This document shows, in pieces, positions 46,320 to 57,533 of a DNA stretch of 64,000 nucleotides (the stretch's first letter is position 1; every line of letters starts with the position of its first letter). The stretch comes from Diorhabda sublineata. Taxonomy: Eukaryota; Arthropoda; Insecta; Coleoptera; Chrysomelidae. The notes below the pieces were generated by a model. It saw only the letters and a list, made by a program, of their open reading frames with translations. It was not told the DNA's origin and made no database searches. Where the stretch lies: assembly GCF_026230105.1 (NCBI RefSeq), contig NC_079477.1:20155001-20219000 (forward strand). The letters are read 5' to 3'. A program made the translations under genes and the position numbers.

Positions 46320-47652
46320 GAAGGAGGAGGAGCGCACCAAACTCTAGGAGTGTATATACATATACACGTGAAAATAATGTAAAAAAACTCATATGTTCTT
46401 ATCAGATTTTCATTTGTTTTCAAGTTATAGCATATTAGCAAATAGACAAATTGTCACATAAATATTCTCTTAATCATAGGTTCTTTCAATAAATGTTCAA
46501 AAATACCGCCAATGACATTTTCTGCTTCGTCTACGAAGGGCGTTTTTGCTCTCCCAATTGATTCATTTCTTTCTTCTTTAATTCTCTCAGTATTCCCAAT
46601 TCGTCTAATTTCGTGTGTCTACTTTTATTTTGTAGACTTCATTTCTCATCCAGGCTAATTAATGGGACCTTCACGATCAATCCAACGCCCTGGAAAACGT
46701 TAGTCAAAATGTTGCTTGGCCTGACGAGCAACATGTGCAGGAACTCCATCGTGCTGATAGTATACCTGTATTCTAATATTTACAGGAACATCCTCTATTA
46801 GGCTTTGTAATTCATTTTGTAAAAAATTTAGGTAGTTGTCTCCTGTGAGATGTTTCTCCAAAATGAAAGGGCCAATTAAATAACTGTCAACCATACCACA
46901 CCACACGTTTACAGAAAACCGATGTTGAAAATGGTTTCGACTGTTGCGTGGGGATTTTCGTCCGACCATACATTATAGTTACGAATATTATTAATACCAT
47001 CACGTGTAAATGTATCTTCATCCGTAAAGAGTATACTCGATACAACACGATGATTATTATTTATCCACTGACAAAACTTCATACGGTTAGCATAATCCTC
47101 TGGTTGTAGGTGCTGTACTCCCTGTACGTGATAAGGATATAAGCCTTGTTCGTGGAGTGTGTTTATCACCCTTTTTTTTGGAATTCCCAATTAAGTGGCA
47201 ATTCTCCGTGAGCTAGTAGTTGTATCTTCTTCTACTACGTTTTTATCAGAATATCTTTGGTGTGGAAAACATTAACGATATTCTTCAGCGGCAGCTGTAG
47301 CATTTCCATTCCAGAAACCATAAACAAACAGCATATTTGCATATTCTAAATTTGAATAAGTATCTGGCATTCTGCAACACTACTAATCACATAAATTCGA
47401 AATTAAACGTTCAGTTACTGTTCACTGTACACTGACAGTTCATCAAAAAGTCAGAATTATCAAATGCCTTTGACCCTTGAACATGGCAGGTTAAAATTCA
47501 GATATAAGTGGAAAGCTAGATAAACATTTTTAATTACTCCATAACTTGAAAACAAATGGAAATAAGATAAGAACATATAAGTTTTTTTACATTATTTTCA
47601 CGTGTATAATACACTCCTAGAGTTTAGTGCGCTCCTCCCGACTCACCCTGTA
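46320..47652 (-). mobile_element. DD41D-type Tc1/mariner transposon with long TIRs
   Basis: Inverted ends of ~105 bp: 46322-46432 and 47548-47652, sharing GGAGGAGCGCAC, CTAGGAGTGTAT, ACACGTGAAAATAATG and TTTTCAAGTTAT. The outermost left ~15 bp are lost; the right end is TACAGGGTGAGTCGGG (as complement). It lies about 40 bp from the end of the preceding mariner. It is the same family as the fragment at 6498-7047. Confidence 0.88.
46650..47370 (-). pseudogene. DD41D-type transposase, degenerate
   Basis: From a Met at 47370 it reads MPDTYSNLEYANMLFVYGF, then a ~50-codon gap within the DNA-binding part (compared with 6498-7047), then VINTLHEQGLYPYHVQGVQH, SSILFTDEDTFTRDGINNIR (first Asp), FSVNVWCGMVDSYLIGPF and YQHDGVPAHVARQAK (second Asp). 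The region with the third Asp (normally W-PRSPDLTPLD) breaks down after RWIDREGPIN. The DD41D assignment relies on recall of the family spacing, because the third Asp is missing here. Confidence 0.88.
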
Positions 47653-47664
47653 TATATATGTATG

Positions 47665-47701
<37 letters not shown>

Positions 47702-47707
47702 ACATAT
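47649..47707. repeat. (TA)n microsatellite with TATG steps
   Basis: Starts at the TA bounding the DD41D-type element and runs ~58 bp. Confidence 0.93.
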
Positions 47708-47897
47708 ATTATAGAAGCCACTAAAAATAAAACGAACAGGTGGCATTTTGTGGGTGACAAAAAATAAGTTACGCCAACATAACTGTGCCATATTAAACAA
47801 CTATATCTGTAATAAAACTATCGACCTCAATTAAATTAGACACTCATTTGTATTCTGTAAGTTATGAATGAAATTTCGGATGGAGGTTGAGTGAAAA

Positions 47898-47899
<2 letters not shown>

Positions 47900-47974
<75 letters not shown>
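47900..47974. repeat. (TA)n microsatellite
   Basis: About 74 bp of pure TA, 225 bp left of a reversed PLE tail. Confidence 0.95.
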
Positions 47975-47978
<4 letters not shown>

Positions 47979-48199
47979 CATGTCAGCGATCATAATGAGA
48001 TATTAATAGGAATAAGATGAAAAAAACTTTCGAAAATACAATGCTCAACAATTGCTAAGAATCAAACGTATTTTCTTAAATTTCGTTTCCTGTTAGTCAA
48101 TTTTATTATTGTTGACATAGTCCAGCTCATTTTCCATTTCACGTTGAAGTTTCTAGTCGTTCCTGATGATAGAGTGGACATTCGACAATAATATGTTCT

Positions 48200-48425
48200 A
48201 CTGTTAACAAAATATGATATTGACACTGACAATTTGCTTATTTATATTGATCTTCATCATGAATATCAAAATAAGGATAAAATCAACTTAGAACTTTGTT
48301 CCAATAAGAAAAATTAATTTTTGCTTGGTTTCCACATCTCAAATATATTAAATTTATTATTTATCATTTATAGCTTTTTCGTTCTTATGAATGTGAACCA
48401 TTTCTAAAAATGATCGATAAATGTA
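48200..48425 (-). mobile_element. Penelope-like element 3' end, reversed
   Basis: TGATATTGACACTGACAATT, then TCATGAATATCAAAATAAGG and a coding tail seen on the minus strand (about 48370-48410: MVHIHKNEKAINDK). It resembles 30165-30345. The terminal core itself is lost here. Confidence 0.7.
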
Positions 48426-48496
48426 CCAATCAATATTAAACATCATTCACTAAAACTTATCCTTATCTAACCTATAAAAATTCAACGTCAATCTTA

Positions 48497-48592
48497 GGAC
48501 GCTTAAACTCCGTACATGCCTTAACACTCCACAATTCCAGCATCTAATCTTCCTTGGTTTCTTCTCAACTATACCTTATGTTGACGATGAAA
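48497..48592 (-). mobile_element. Fragment of gypsy gag (zinc-knuckle region)
   Basis: Over ~95 bp it matches 58427-58505: ACTCCACAATTCCAGCATC, TCTTCCTTGG and TATGTTGACGATG. It is a short displaced piece of the same gypsy family as 58040-59375. Confidence 0.75.
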
Positions 48593-48679
48593 TTTAAACA
48601 AAAAAAATTTTTGATATGAAGGTTCTATTGATTATGTTAGTCCACGCAGTGGAAAAACTAGAATAAACTTAAATAAAAA

Positions 48680-50151
48680 AATTTGCTGAAAAACTTATAA
48701 AACCTGCTGCCATTGACATGGCACGTATCATGTGCGGAGATGAAAGTTCAAAGAAATTACAAAAGATACCATTATCAAATGATACAATTCGTTTACGAAT
48801 TAATGATATGTCATTTGATATTAAGAATCAACTTATTTCTGCTATAAAAATTGCTGGTTTATTTAGTATTCAACTGGATGAAACGACAGATGTAAGTAAT
48901 AGATGCTCAACTCTTGGTTTACGTGCGGTATCCAGTTTTAACAGATATACAGGAGGACATTTTATTTTGCAAACCAATGTCAACAACAACAAGAGGTGAA
49001 GATATTTTTCGTATGGTCGATTCGTTTTTTAAAGAAGAAGGATTAAATTGGAATCAGTGTTTCAGTATTTGCACCGACGGTGCAGCTGCCATGGCAGCAT
49101 CCCTTTTGAGATGCTGTCATGTCCAACAAGAGCAAAACAAATGAATCCACAAATTATATCGATTCATTGTTTGTTACATAGACAAAATCTTGCTTCAAAA
49201 AAATTATCACCCGAATTATGTATCGTTTTGGATGAAATTGTTGCGGTAGTCAATTTTACCAAATCAAGAGCTCTTATCTGTAGAGTTTTCCGCGAACTGT
49301 GTTTAGAATTTGGTGCAGAATACGAACATTTATTTTATTATTCTGAAGTTAGATGGCTGTCCCGGAGCAAAGTTGTTCAAAGAGTATTATCATTGCGGAC
49401 AGAAGTCGAATTTTTTTTGAGAGAAAAGAAACACCCATTAGCATCTAAATTCTCCGAGTTGAAGTGGATTACTCAAGTTGCTTATTTGTCAGATATTTTA
49501 TTTGAAATAAATAATCTAAATACGTCTATGCAAGGACGTAATCGTACTATTATTGAATTCATTGAAAAAAATTACATGTTTTGAAAAACAAATCAAATTA
49601 TGGAGAAATAAGGTTGAAGTAAAGAAACTTGCTTCATTCCCGACTCTTAATTTACTTGTTGAAGACAATAATATTGATATCACAGATTTTGAAATACAGA
49701 AAATTATTATTAATCATTTAGAAAAACTAATAGCAGACTTCGATCGATATTTCTAAATGTATTCAAGCACAAGGTTCTCATTAAAACTGTATGACTTGCA
49801 TTTAAAATTTAAAAGACTTAACATCTGTATTGATATTTCTTTTTTTTAGGAATAATTAAATGTCAATTATTTTCAAAAAGTTATAAACAGATTTTAATTT
49901 GGTCAATAAAAATTATTAAAAACACTTGATTATTAATTAAATTTTCCTTGGATCGAAAAGTACTTTTGTTTATCTTTATTATTAAGAAAATGAATAAAAA
50001 AATGGTAAGTTAAAAAAAATAATCATCGTAGGATTGAAGATTTTTCAAAAATACAATCTAAAATAAAGCAATGAAAAAAATTTTTTTTGGGTCACGACAT
50101 GAACATATTTCTCAAATTTGGGTCGCGGCTTAAAAAGGTTAAGAACCACTG
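48680..50151 (+). mobile_element. hAT transposon, 5'-truncated
   Basis: The coding remnant (48680-49756) is in three frames: AEKLIKPAAIDMARIMCGDE, IPLSNDTIRLRINDMSFDIK and LFSIQLDETTDVSNRCSTLG; then FRMVDSFFKEEGLNWNQCFS and ICTDGAAAM; then ISIHCLLHRQNLASKKLSPE, RWLSRSKVVQRVL and ITQVAYLSDILFEINNLN, closing LIADFDRYF. This is the SCAND3/ZBED-like hAT type: DETTD and CTDGA carry catalytic Asp residues. The 3' end GGTTAAGAACCACTG at 50137-50151 is a typical hAT terminus, followed by TTCTAAAT, a candidate 8-bp target duplication. The BED finger, the dimerisation tail and the 5' TIR are missing. It interrupts the copia at 50152. Confidence 0.9.
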
Positions 50152-51017
50152 TTCTAAATAACTTCTTCGGAAATATCGAAATCACTTAAAAGACCTTTTA
50201 AATTCACTATCTCCTGAGCTGCTAATGCTGCGGCAATATATTCTGCTTCCATTGAACTAATGGCCACACAATTTTGCTTCCTTGAAAACTAATTTATAGA
50301 ATTCTTGTTATAAAAAGCTATAAATCCACTCACACTTTTTCTTGATTGTCTTTTGCCACCCCAATCTGAATCACATATAGCAATCAGTCCTGTATTTCCT
50401 TTTCCAAATAATAAACAATATTCTAATGAAGAGTTGAGGTAACGCAAAATTCTCTTGACTGCATTCCAAGTGCTGATGGTTTATCTAAATAAGTAGTGAT
50501 ACACTTTGACATATATCTGGTGTGGTAGTTATTGAAATGTACATAAGACTGCAAAATAATCTTCTATATGACTTATTTTCTATAATTAGTTCATCTTCAG
50601 GTACGCTAAAATTTACTTCCATTGGTGTCGAAATCGATCTTGTTTCTTCTATTTGAAATTCTTTTAAAAGTCGTTTTATCATTTTGGACTGATGTACTTT
50701 TATTCCTTTTGTTTTGTAAATTCAATTTGCATTCCTAAGAATTATACTCATTTGTTTTACTTTAAATTCGCTATAAAGATCACCAATTAAGGTGTCTACG
50801 AATTCTTCTTTTCCTATAATCAAAGCATCATCTACATATAGTACTAAGTATACTTGATCTGAATAATCATATTCAAATCTTTTAAACTGCAACTTTGTGC
50901 AACTTTGTCATACTTTCATTAAACTTAATATTCCAACAGTTTGGTGAACTTAGAAGTCCGTACAATGCACTATTTAATTTAAAATATTGACTTGTAGTTT
51001 TTAGACCTTGAGGTTTC

Positions 51018-51090
<73 letters not shown>

Positions 51091-51850
51091 TTGTCTAAAA
51101 ATCCATTTAAAAATGCTGTAGGTACATCCACTTGTTTAATCTCTTACAACTGCCACTGAGAGCATCAAGCGTATTGTTGAAATTCTGCACACTGGAGCAT
51201 AATCAAATTCCATACCTTGTTGAGGTTCTTGAAACCCCCGTGCTACTAATCTGGACTTCTTAGTACCATCCTCTTTTATTTTAAAAATCCATTTTGTTTC
51301 GATAGCTTTGACATCCTCAAGTAGTTCATTTACTTCTATCCATGTTTCCGATTTCTTGTAGGATTGAATTTCTTTCTCAATAGATTCTCGCCATTCTGGT
51401 TCTTTAATAGCTTCTTGATAGATTTCTGGTTCCTCTGTTAATGAACTGAGAAAACAATAAGCGATATATACGTCATAATCTTCTAAATATCCTGGCCTTT
51501 TTACATTTCTACCTGATATGGTGAATGACAATTCTGGCAATGACTTTATCTTGAGTATTATTTTCATTGTTTGAACTATCTGATGTAGTATCATTTTCGC
51601 CTATATCATTATCTCTTTGTAAATTTTCTTCTGAAGTTTCCTCTATAATCTCTGTTGGTTTACATATCACCTGTTGCTTATTTGTTTATTTATTCTGATT
51701 AATCGCCCTAAATTCCATTATAGATTCATCAAATTTGATTGATTTCATCCACAATCTCCATCCACCACTGCAATAATCAACCATAATTCCCTTCTTTGCT
51801 CGAGCGTCTAGTTTATTTTCTTATGGTAATTATATCATATTATATCAAAT
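50152..51850 (-). pseudogene. Copia pol (RT/RNase H), left arm of an inverted duplication
   Basis: The minus strand, from about 51850, reads KEGNYG-like and GGWRLWMKSIKFDESIMEFR, then FTISGRNVKRPGYLEDYDVY, EPEWRESIEKEIQSYKKSET, IETKWIFKIKEDGTKKSRLV, ARGFQEPQQGMEFDYAPVCR, the (TA)n array, then KKPQGLKTTSQYFKLNSALY, a LYVDDALII catalytic block (about 50790-50840), MIKRLLKEFQIEETRSISTP and the RNase H end (ICDSDWGGKRQSRKSVSGFI, SSMEAEYIAAAL). It is cut on the left by the hAT. Order and motifs are those of Ty1/copia. Stops and the repeat make it inactive. Confidence 0.92.
51020..51089. repeat. (TA)n microsatellite inside copia
   Basis: About 70 bp, placed exactly between the codons for FLDKD and KKPQG, where copia normally encodes -IYM-. 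Confidence 0.95.
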
Positions 51851-52346
51851 AATGATGTAACATCATATAGTTCCGACAATGAAGATAATACTCAAGAAAA
51901 TGTCATTGCCAGAATTGTCATTCACCATATCAGGTAGAAATGTAAAAAGGCCAGGGTATTTAGAAGATTATGACGTATATATCGCTTATTGTTTCCTTAG
52001 TTCAGTAACAGGGGAACCAGAAATCTATCAAGAAGCTATTAAAGAACCAGAATGGCGAGAATCTCTTGAGAAAGAACTTAAATCCTACAAGAAATCGGAA
52101 ACAAGGATAGAAGTAAATGAGGATGTCAAAGCTATCGAAACCAAATGGATTTTTAAAATCAAAGAGGATGGTACTAAGTAGTCTAGATTAGTAGCACGGG
52201 GTTTTCAAGAACCCCAACAAGGTATGGAATTTGATTATGCTCCAGTGTGCAGAATTTCAACAATACGCTTGATGCTCTCAGTGGCAGTTGTAAGAGATTA
52301 AACAAGTGGATGTACCAACAGCAACTTTAAATGGATTTTTAGACAA

Positions 52347-52389
<43 letters not shown>

Positions 52390-53245
52390 TATATGCTATA
52401 TGTAGATGATGCTTTTATTATAGGAAAAGAAGAATTCGTAGACACCTTAATTGGTGATCTTTATAGCGAATTTAAAGTAAAACAAATGAGTAAATTTCTT
52501 AGGAATGCAGATTGAATTTACAAAAAAAAAGAACAAAAGTACATCAGACCAAAATGATAAAACGACTTTTAAAAGAATTTGAAGTGGAAGAAATAAGATC
52601 GATTTTGACACCAATGGAAGTAAATTTAACGTACCTGAAGATGAACTAATTATAGAAAATAAGTCATATGGAAGATTATTTGCAGTCTTATGTACATTTC
52701 AATAACTACCAGACCAGATGTATGTCAAAGTGTATCACTACTTATTTAGATAAACCATCAGCACTTGGAATGCAGTCAAGAGAATTTTGCGTTACCTCAA
52801 CTCTTCATTAGAATATTGTTTATTATTTGGAAAAGGAAATACATGATGATTGCTATGTGTGATTCAGATTGGGGTGGCGAAAGACAATCAAGAAAAAGTG
52901 TGAGTGGATTTATAGCTTTTTATAACAAGAATCCTATAAATTGATTTTCAAAAAAGCAAAATTGTGTGGCCATTAGTTCAATGGAAGCAGAATATATTGC
53001 CGAAGCATTAGCAGATCAGGAGATAGCGAATTTAAAAGGTCTTTTAAGTGATTTCGATATTTCCGAAGAAGTTATTTTGAAGAAGAACACATTGGCATCA
53101 AATATCATTTTGTAAAAGACTTATGTTTGAAAAATGTTTTTAAAATTGAGTATATTTGCTCTTCTGAAAATTGTGCTGACATGTTCACAAAATCTTTGTA
53201 AAAAGAAAAATTTGTTGGTTTTCGTAAATTAATTTTGGCAATTTA
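51851..53245 (+). pseudogene. Copia pol (RT/RNase H), right arm of an inverted duplication
   Basis: It is the plus-strand partner of 50165-51605: SFTISGRNVKRPGYLEDYDV, EPEWRESLEKELKSYKKSET, IETKWIFKIKEDGTK followed by a stop, EFDYAPVCRISTI, FLDKDIYIYIY..., then directly LYVDDAFIIGKEEFVDTLIG. The KKPQG-to-LYVDD part (about 90 codons) is deleted here. RNase H pieces continue (CDSDWGGERQSRKSVSGF, SSMEAEYIAEAL) to the end of copia pol at about 53245 (KIEYICSSENCADMFTKSL). Reading is broken by several frameshifts. Confidence 0.92.
52348..52393. repeat. (TA)n microsatellite inside copia, right arm
   Basis: About 45 bp at the same codon position as the array at 51020-51089. The deletion in this arm has one end in the array. 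Confidence 0.95.
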
Positions 53246-53299
53246 ACAAATGTTATAAGTTGTTATTTTAGAACTTTTTTGGCAATATAATGCCAGCTA

Positions 53300-54830
53300 T
53301 CTTCTGTTCCGAATTGACGATACACTAGACACTTTAGCTAGCAGCAAGCTGTTTTCTACCTTGGACCTGAAGTCTGGATATTGGCAAGTAAAGATGGCTC
53401 CAGAAGATGAGGAGAAGGGTTATCTTGGAAAATATGCCTGGTTTATTTAGACGACATCGTAGTATTAGAAAAGAGACTCAAAAGACTACAAGCTGCCCAA
53501 GTCCTGCTAAGCCCAACGAAGTGCCAATAGTTCCAAAACCGAGTCAACTATCTAGACCATATAGTGAGCAATGAAGGAATGTCAGATGATGGTTAGATGA
53601 TAACATTCAACCGCGGCGCCGATTTTGGGATATCCATTACCAGAGAGGGACTTAATCCTTTACACGGATGTGAGCATTGCGGGGTTGGATAAATGCTCTC
53701 ACAGATCCAAGAAGGGCAAGAATGAGTTCTGGGATACTTCGGTAAAATTCTCTCAAAACCAGAACTACCGCGTATCGAGAAAAAATTTTGGCGGTAGTGA
53801 AGTAGTATTCAAGATCTGCAATGGTCAAAGAAGTATGGTCACCCACAAGGATCAAAGAAGATCAGGTGAATGATGGTCACCTAGAAATGATTCGGCAAGG
53901 GAAGGAAGAAAATCGGCGACTTACCTGGCCAGAATTTTCAAGATGTTCACCGGCATTGAATCCATATTGGACCCCTTGTCTTGGAAGAAGGCCTTTTTAA
54001 AAAAAATCCTTGAGAATGATGATGGTTCCGAGAAGAGAATACAGCTATATATTTCGAGAACTAGAGAAGCCGAGGTGCTGAAGAAGTTACTCGACAGTCC
54101 ATCGGGAGGTCATCTGAGAGTGGAGAAAATCTTTCAAAGGGTTCGTGAAAGGTTTCATTGTATGAACAGCTCTGACGTTGTGAAGGACTGATGTAAGAAT
54201 TGTACGACTTGTGCAACGAGTAACGGACCACATCGCAATTGAAAGGCATCCATGAAACAGTATAATGTTAGAAGTCTCTTCAAAAAAATTGATTTAGATA
54301 TCGTAGGACCATTTTAGACGACTTTCTGTCGTCTAAAATCATCCTACGAGTATTGGTGAAATAATTTATCAGGCGATATGGAGTGCCCTTGAAAAACTAC
54401 AACAATCAAGAAACTTCAAAAGCCATGTATTCCGAGAAATCTGTGACCACCTGAAAATAAAGAAGACTAGGACGACCGCATTACATCCACAATCGGATGG
54501 AGTCAATCTAGGTAACACCTAGCAGAAGAATTATGTCATTCAATTGAGAAGGAGAATGGACAATATACACGAATTGGTCCGCTCGAATCTTCAAAGTTGT
54601 CAGCGACAGAATGAAAGAAGATACGACACGGATGCCAAAGACGGCGGTTTTAATTAAATAAGAATACAAAGTATGCCTGCACAACCCAACGAAGAGAGGG
54701 ATTTTTCCAAAATTACAAAAGGTTCATACTTAACCAATAAAATTATGTGGTCTATCGCATAAGTAAAAATAGTCCACCAAAATCAAATAACGCCGTTCAA
54801 AGGAGACCATGACCTACAGGAAGGGGTGAA
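53300..54830 (+). pseudogene. Gypsy/Ty3 pol fragments (mdg1/412-like): RT, RNase H, integrase
   Basis: RT pieces: RIDDTLDTLASSKLFSTLDL and KSGYWQVKMAPEDEEKG, then CLVYLDDIVV (about 53435-53465, with an upstream deletion), LKRLQAAQVLLSPTKCQ, NRVNYLDHIVSNEGMS. RNase H remnants: LGYPLPERDLILYTDVS and, after a deletion, the pre-integrase finger LDSPSGGHLRVEKIFQRVRE with CKNCTTCATSNGP (H2C2 type). Then ...IDLDIVGPF of the integrase core and a distant HPQSDGV-like block near 54490. Every segment is shifted or stopped. It could be part of the same lineage as the gag at 58040-59375, but the strands differ. Confidence 0.88.
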
Positions 54831-55034
54831 CCATTTGCGAGAAGAGCCTCTTGACTTCTATCAATTTGTGAGTGAGTACGGAGGTACTGATAAAGATATG
54901 GCGCCACTACAGAACAACAACAAGATTTGTTCACTTTGCCAGAAAATTATTCGCTGGTCTGCAATTTTGGTGTCTCGTTGCAACGTTATAGCTGGCAAAG
55001 ACTTCGTTACAATTAAAATTAGTTTTTTTTGATC
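54831..55034. other. No gene recognised
   Basis: Short stretch with an open frame (HLREEPLDFYQFVSEYGG) just beyond gypsy integrase; probably the tail of that element. Confidence 0.4.
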
Positions 55035-55325
55035 ATTTTTAAAAGAAAGATATATTTTGACGTTTTGACTTTTCTTTAAATCTTTATAAAAATATATTTT
55101 GATAAAAACTTGAAAGAAAAGTCAAAACGCCAATTTCTTATTGTTAAGATTTCCGGTGATTTTTGATATTATTAATGCTTGTAAAAAATCACAAAAAAAT
55201 CTTATGTAATTATTTACCAGACGATGAAAATACATAAGTATTCGAAAGCTCGGAAAATATATTAAAGTTAGTCCACTTTGGTGTTTTCTTGCCACGTTCC
55301 CAATAAGAAACCGCTCATATATATC
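55035..55325. mobile_element. PLE terminal cores head-to-head plus repeat arm
   Basis: Two terminal cores face each other: complement 55059-55090 and + 55099-55130 (TTTTGATAAAAACTT..AAGTCAAAACGCC). A copy of the repeat arm (ATAAGTATTCGAAAGCTCGG) follows at 55235-55255, then AGTCCACTTTGGTG and AAGAAACCGCTCATATATAT. Both cores have GTCAAAAC for GTCGAAAC. There is no coding sequence. Confidence 0.75.
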
Positions 55326-55399
55326 AGAGCAGATTGTGTGGTTCAATTTTGTATTACTCATTAAGTAAACTAGAGCCTCATCTACAGTCAATATTTCAT

Positions 55400-56300
55400 C
55401 TTTGTATATAGACTACATATTTGAAATTATTTCCACGTTTTCATGTAACTTTTTTTGGAGTGTGGAAAGACATAGAGACATACTCTATTTTAAATATAAT
55501 AGTACTTTTGTAGATATTAAATAAGGTACTCATATCTACTCTTCGTTTTTGGTGAGATGAGGTCATTGCCTACTTTTTTCTTAGAGTGTTTTTCCCAGTT
55601 ATATTTTTCATCAAAACTTATTCCCAAAAATTTGATATCTTCTGTAAATTTGAGTTCGCTCATACCTATTTTTAATTCCAAATATTCTCTCTGGGCTCCG
55701 GGCGAGTATGACGCATTTAGTTTTTACGTGAAGTATTTCAAAATCGGACTTGTTATGCTATTCCTCAATAATGTTTGAATAGTGACTTTAATGTTTTTAT
55801 ATTTTTAACAACTCAAGTTGTGTGAAATTAGATCATTACAACTAGTTAAATCAATAGAAGATAATGGTCCTGGTAATGGATACAATCTCTATCCCGCTAC
55901 AAAGTTTAATATCGTAAGATTATATCAGTAAACCTTCCCAGATTGTGTTGATTGGATTGAAATCCTCTAGTATTAGTTTTATCCTTTTCACTTCACTTTC
56001 TTGTAAATTCTGTGAATAATTTTTTTATTGATTGGGACATAAATATATAATATTTATATTCTTTTCATAATATTGTTTATTAATTGCAACATTTTTAACA
56101 TAGATAGATACTCCTTCACTAGCTCTATCAAACTCTCTGTTTTTAAAGATAATTTCGTGGTCTGTTAGAAATAGTGTTTGTCATCTTTCAAGTTGGTTTC
56201 TTGTACAAACAAGTCGTTACTAGTTTTTGACAGTAGGACTTTCCGTTTTTCTAAATCAGCTATTTTGTTTTTATTCTATTGAAAAGGAATTATGTTATTG
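55400..56300 (-). pseudogene. Non-LTR retrotransposon ORF2 remnant
   Basis: Minus strand, upstream to downstream. Endonuclease pieces come first: LFVQETNLKDD (about 56195-56225), HEIIFKNREFDRASEGVSIY, ESEVKRIKLILEDFNPINTI (consensus GDFN-HNT-W). After a large deletion come RT thumb and connection: SPGAQREYLELKIGMSELKF, TEDIKFLGISFDEKYNWEKH, LFNIYKSTIIFKIEY. Similar blocks in jockey/I LINEs support the call. The catalytic RT core is absent. The minus-strand stretch 56486-56295 directly upstream may be its ORF1 end, unrecognised. Confidence 0.75.
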
Positions 56301-57533
56301 TTTCATCAGTTGGGAGGATAACGAATCGTAACAATGTTCATCTTCGTTAGCTGGTAACGAGACTAAATTTGGTTGCTTACGGATTTTGGTTAGAATTTGA
56401 CGGACATACATTCGACTACATTTTATCAAGTTTATAAATGAAACAGAGGACCTACGTAATTTGACTTTATAGACCACTTTAATCAAATCTCATTGAATAT
56501 TCTAAAATGATGATGTAATAAAAGAAAAATCGTAACAAGTCAATAACAAAATCTAAAGAGAGATGGTTTATATCTTCATCTTCATAAATTGAAGTGTATA
56601 ACCTTCAGCTCTTTCAATATTTAAATTTTTGAGAATTTTCATACAATGATATTCAAATTATTTAAATTCCTATTAATTTACCTGGTGTCTATCAATAAGA
56701 ATATAAAATCAGCGAAAAAGGTGCCTTCCGTATGGATAATTCAATTTCTGACTTACTATATCTTCAAGCATATATATGAACCTTTTACCTGTCAACAGGA
56801 TTGCTATATTTTTTGAAATCCAATAGATCTGTTTGGCGCTTTAAGGAACGTATTTTCGAATATACGTTATATTCTCAATATTTAACCTTAACACAAAATA
56901 CTCATTCCAAAAATGACACGTTTTTATACAAATTTCCCTTCCCTATTCAACCCTCTTAGTGGTGACAAATCCAGAAATTTTTCATTATGAACGGTTGTAA
57001 AGAAACTACTATCCAAATTTCATGATTGTTTTAGCCTACGTTAATAAGTAATCTCTTATTCATTTTTTTTTGTGCTAAATCTTTAAAAACGATCGATATT
57101 CATAGTAACATCTGTTCAGTAGACGGACAAAACATTATGTGTGAGTGAATGATGGATTGGATCACTTGGAGGACTTGATTGGAGAAAATAACTCTGTGTG
57201 ATTGGAGCGTAAGTTGAATAACTTAATTCACAACTTTGAAAAACTGTTTATTATTATAAAATATAAATAAATACAGGGGTTTCAATAATCTGACTACTGT
57301 TAAAATTATATATGACCATCTATGCAAGTTTTTGCTCTCTTAAATACTATTTCAATTATATACAAAAGCTCTAATCAATTATGTTTATGGTTGTCACGTC
57401 ACATCAATAAAATAAGTAATTTGATAAGTTGATGGAACTCTCAAGTGTCTAAGGGACATGTGGAACCGTTTATGAAGACATTGAGGACAGTCAGTCAACA
57501 ATAAATCTTACAATACAGAACGAATACAATTAG
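56301..57533. other. No gene recognised
   Basis: Intronic. It includes the unassigned minus-strand open stretch 56295-56486. Confidence 0.4.
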
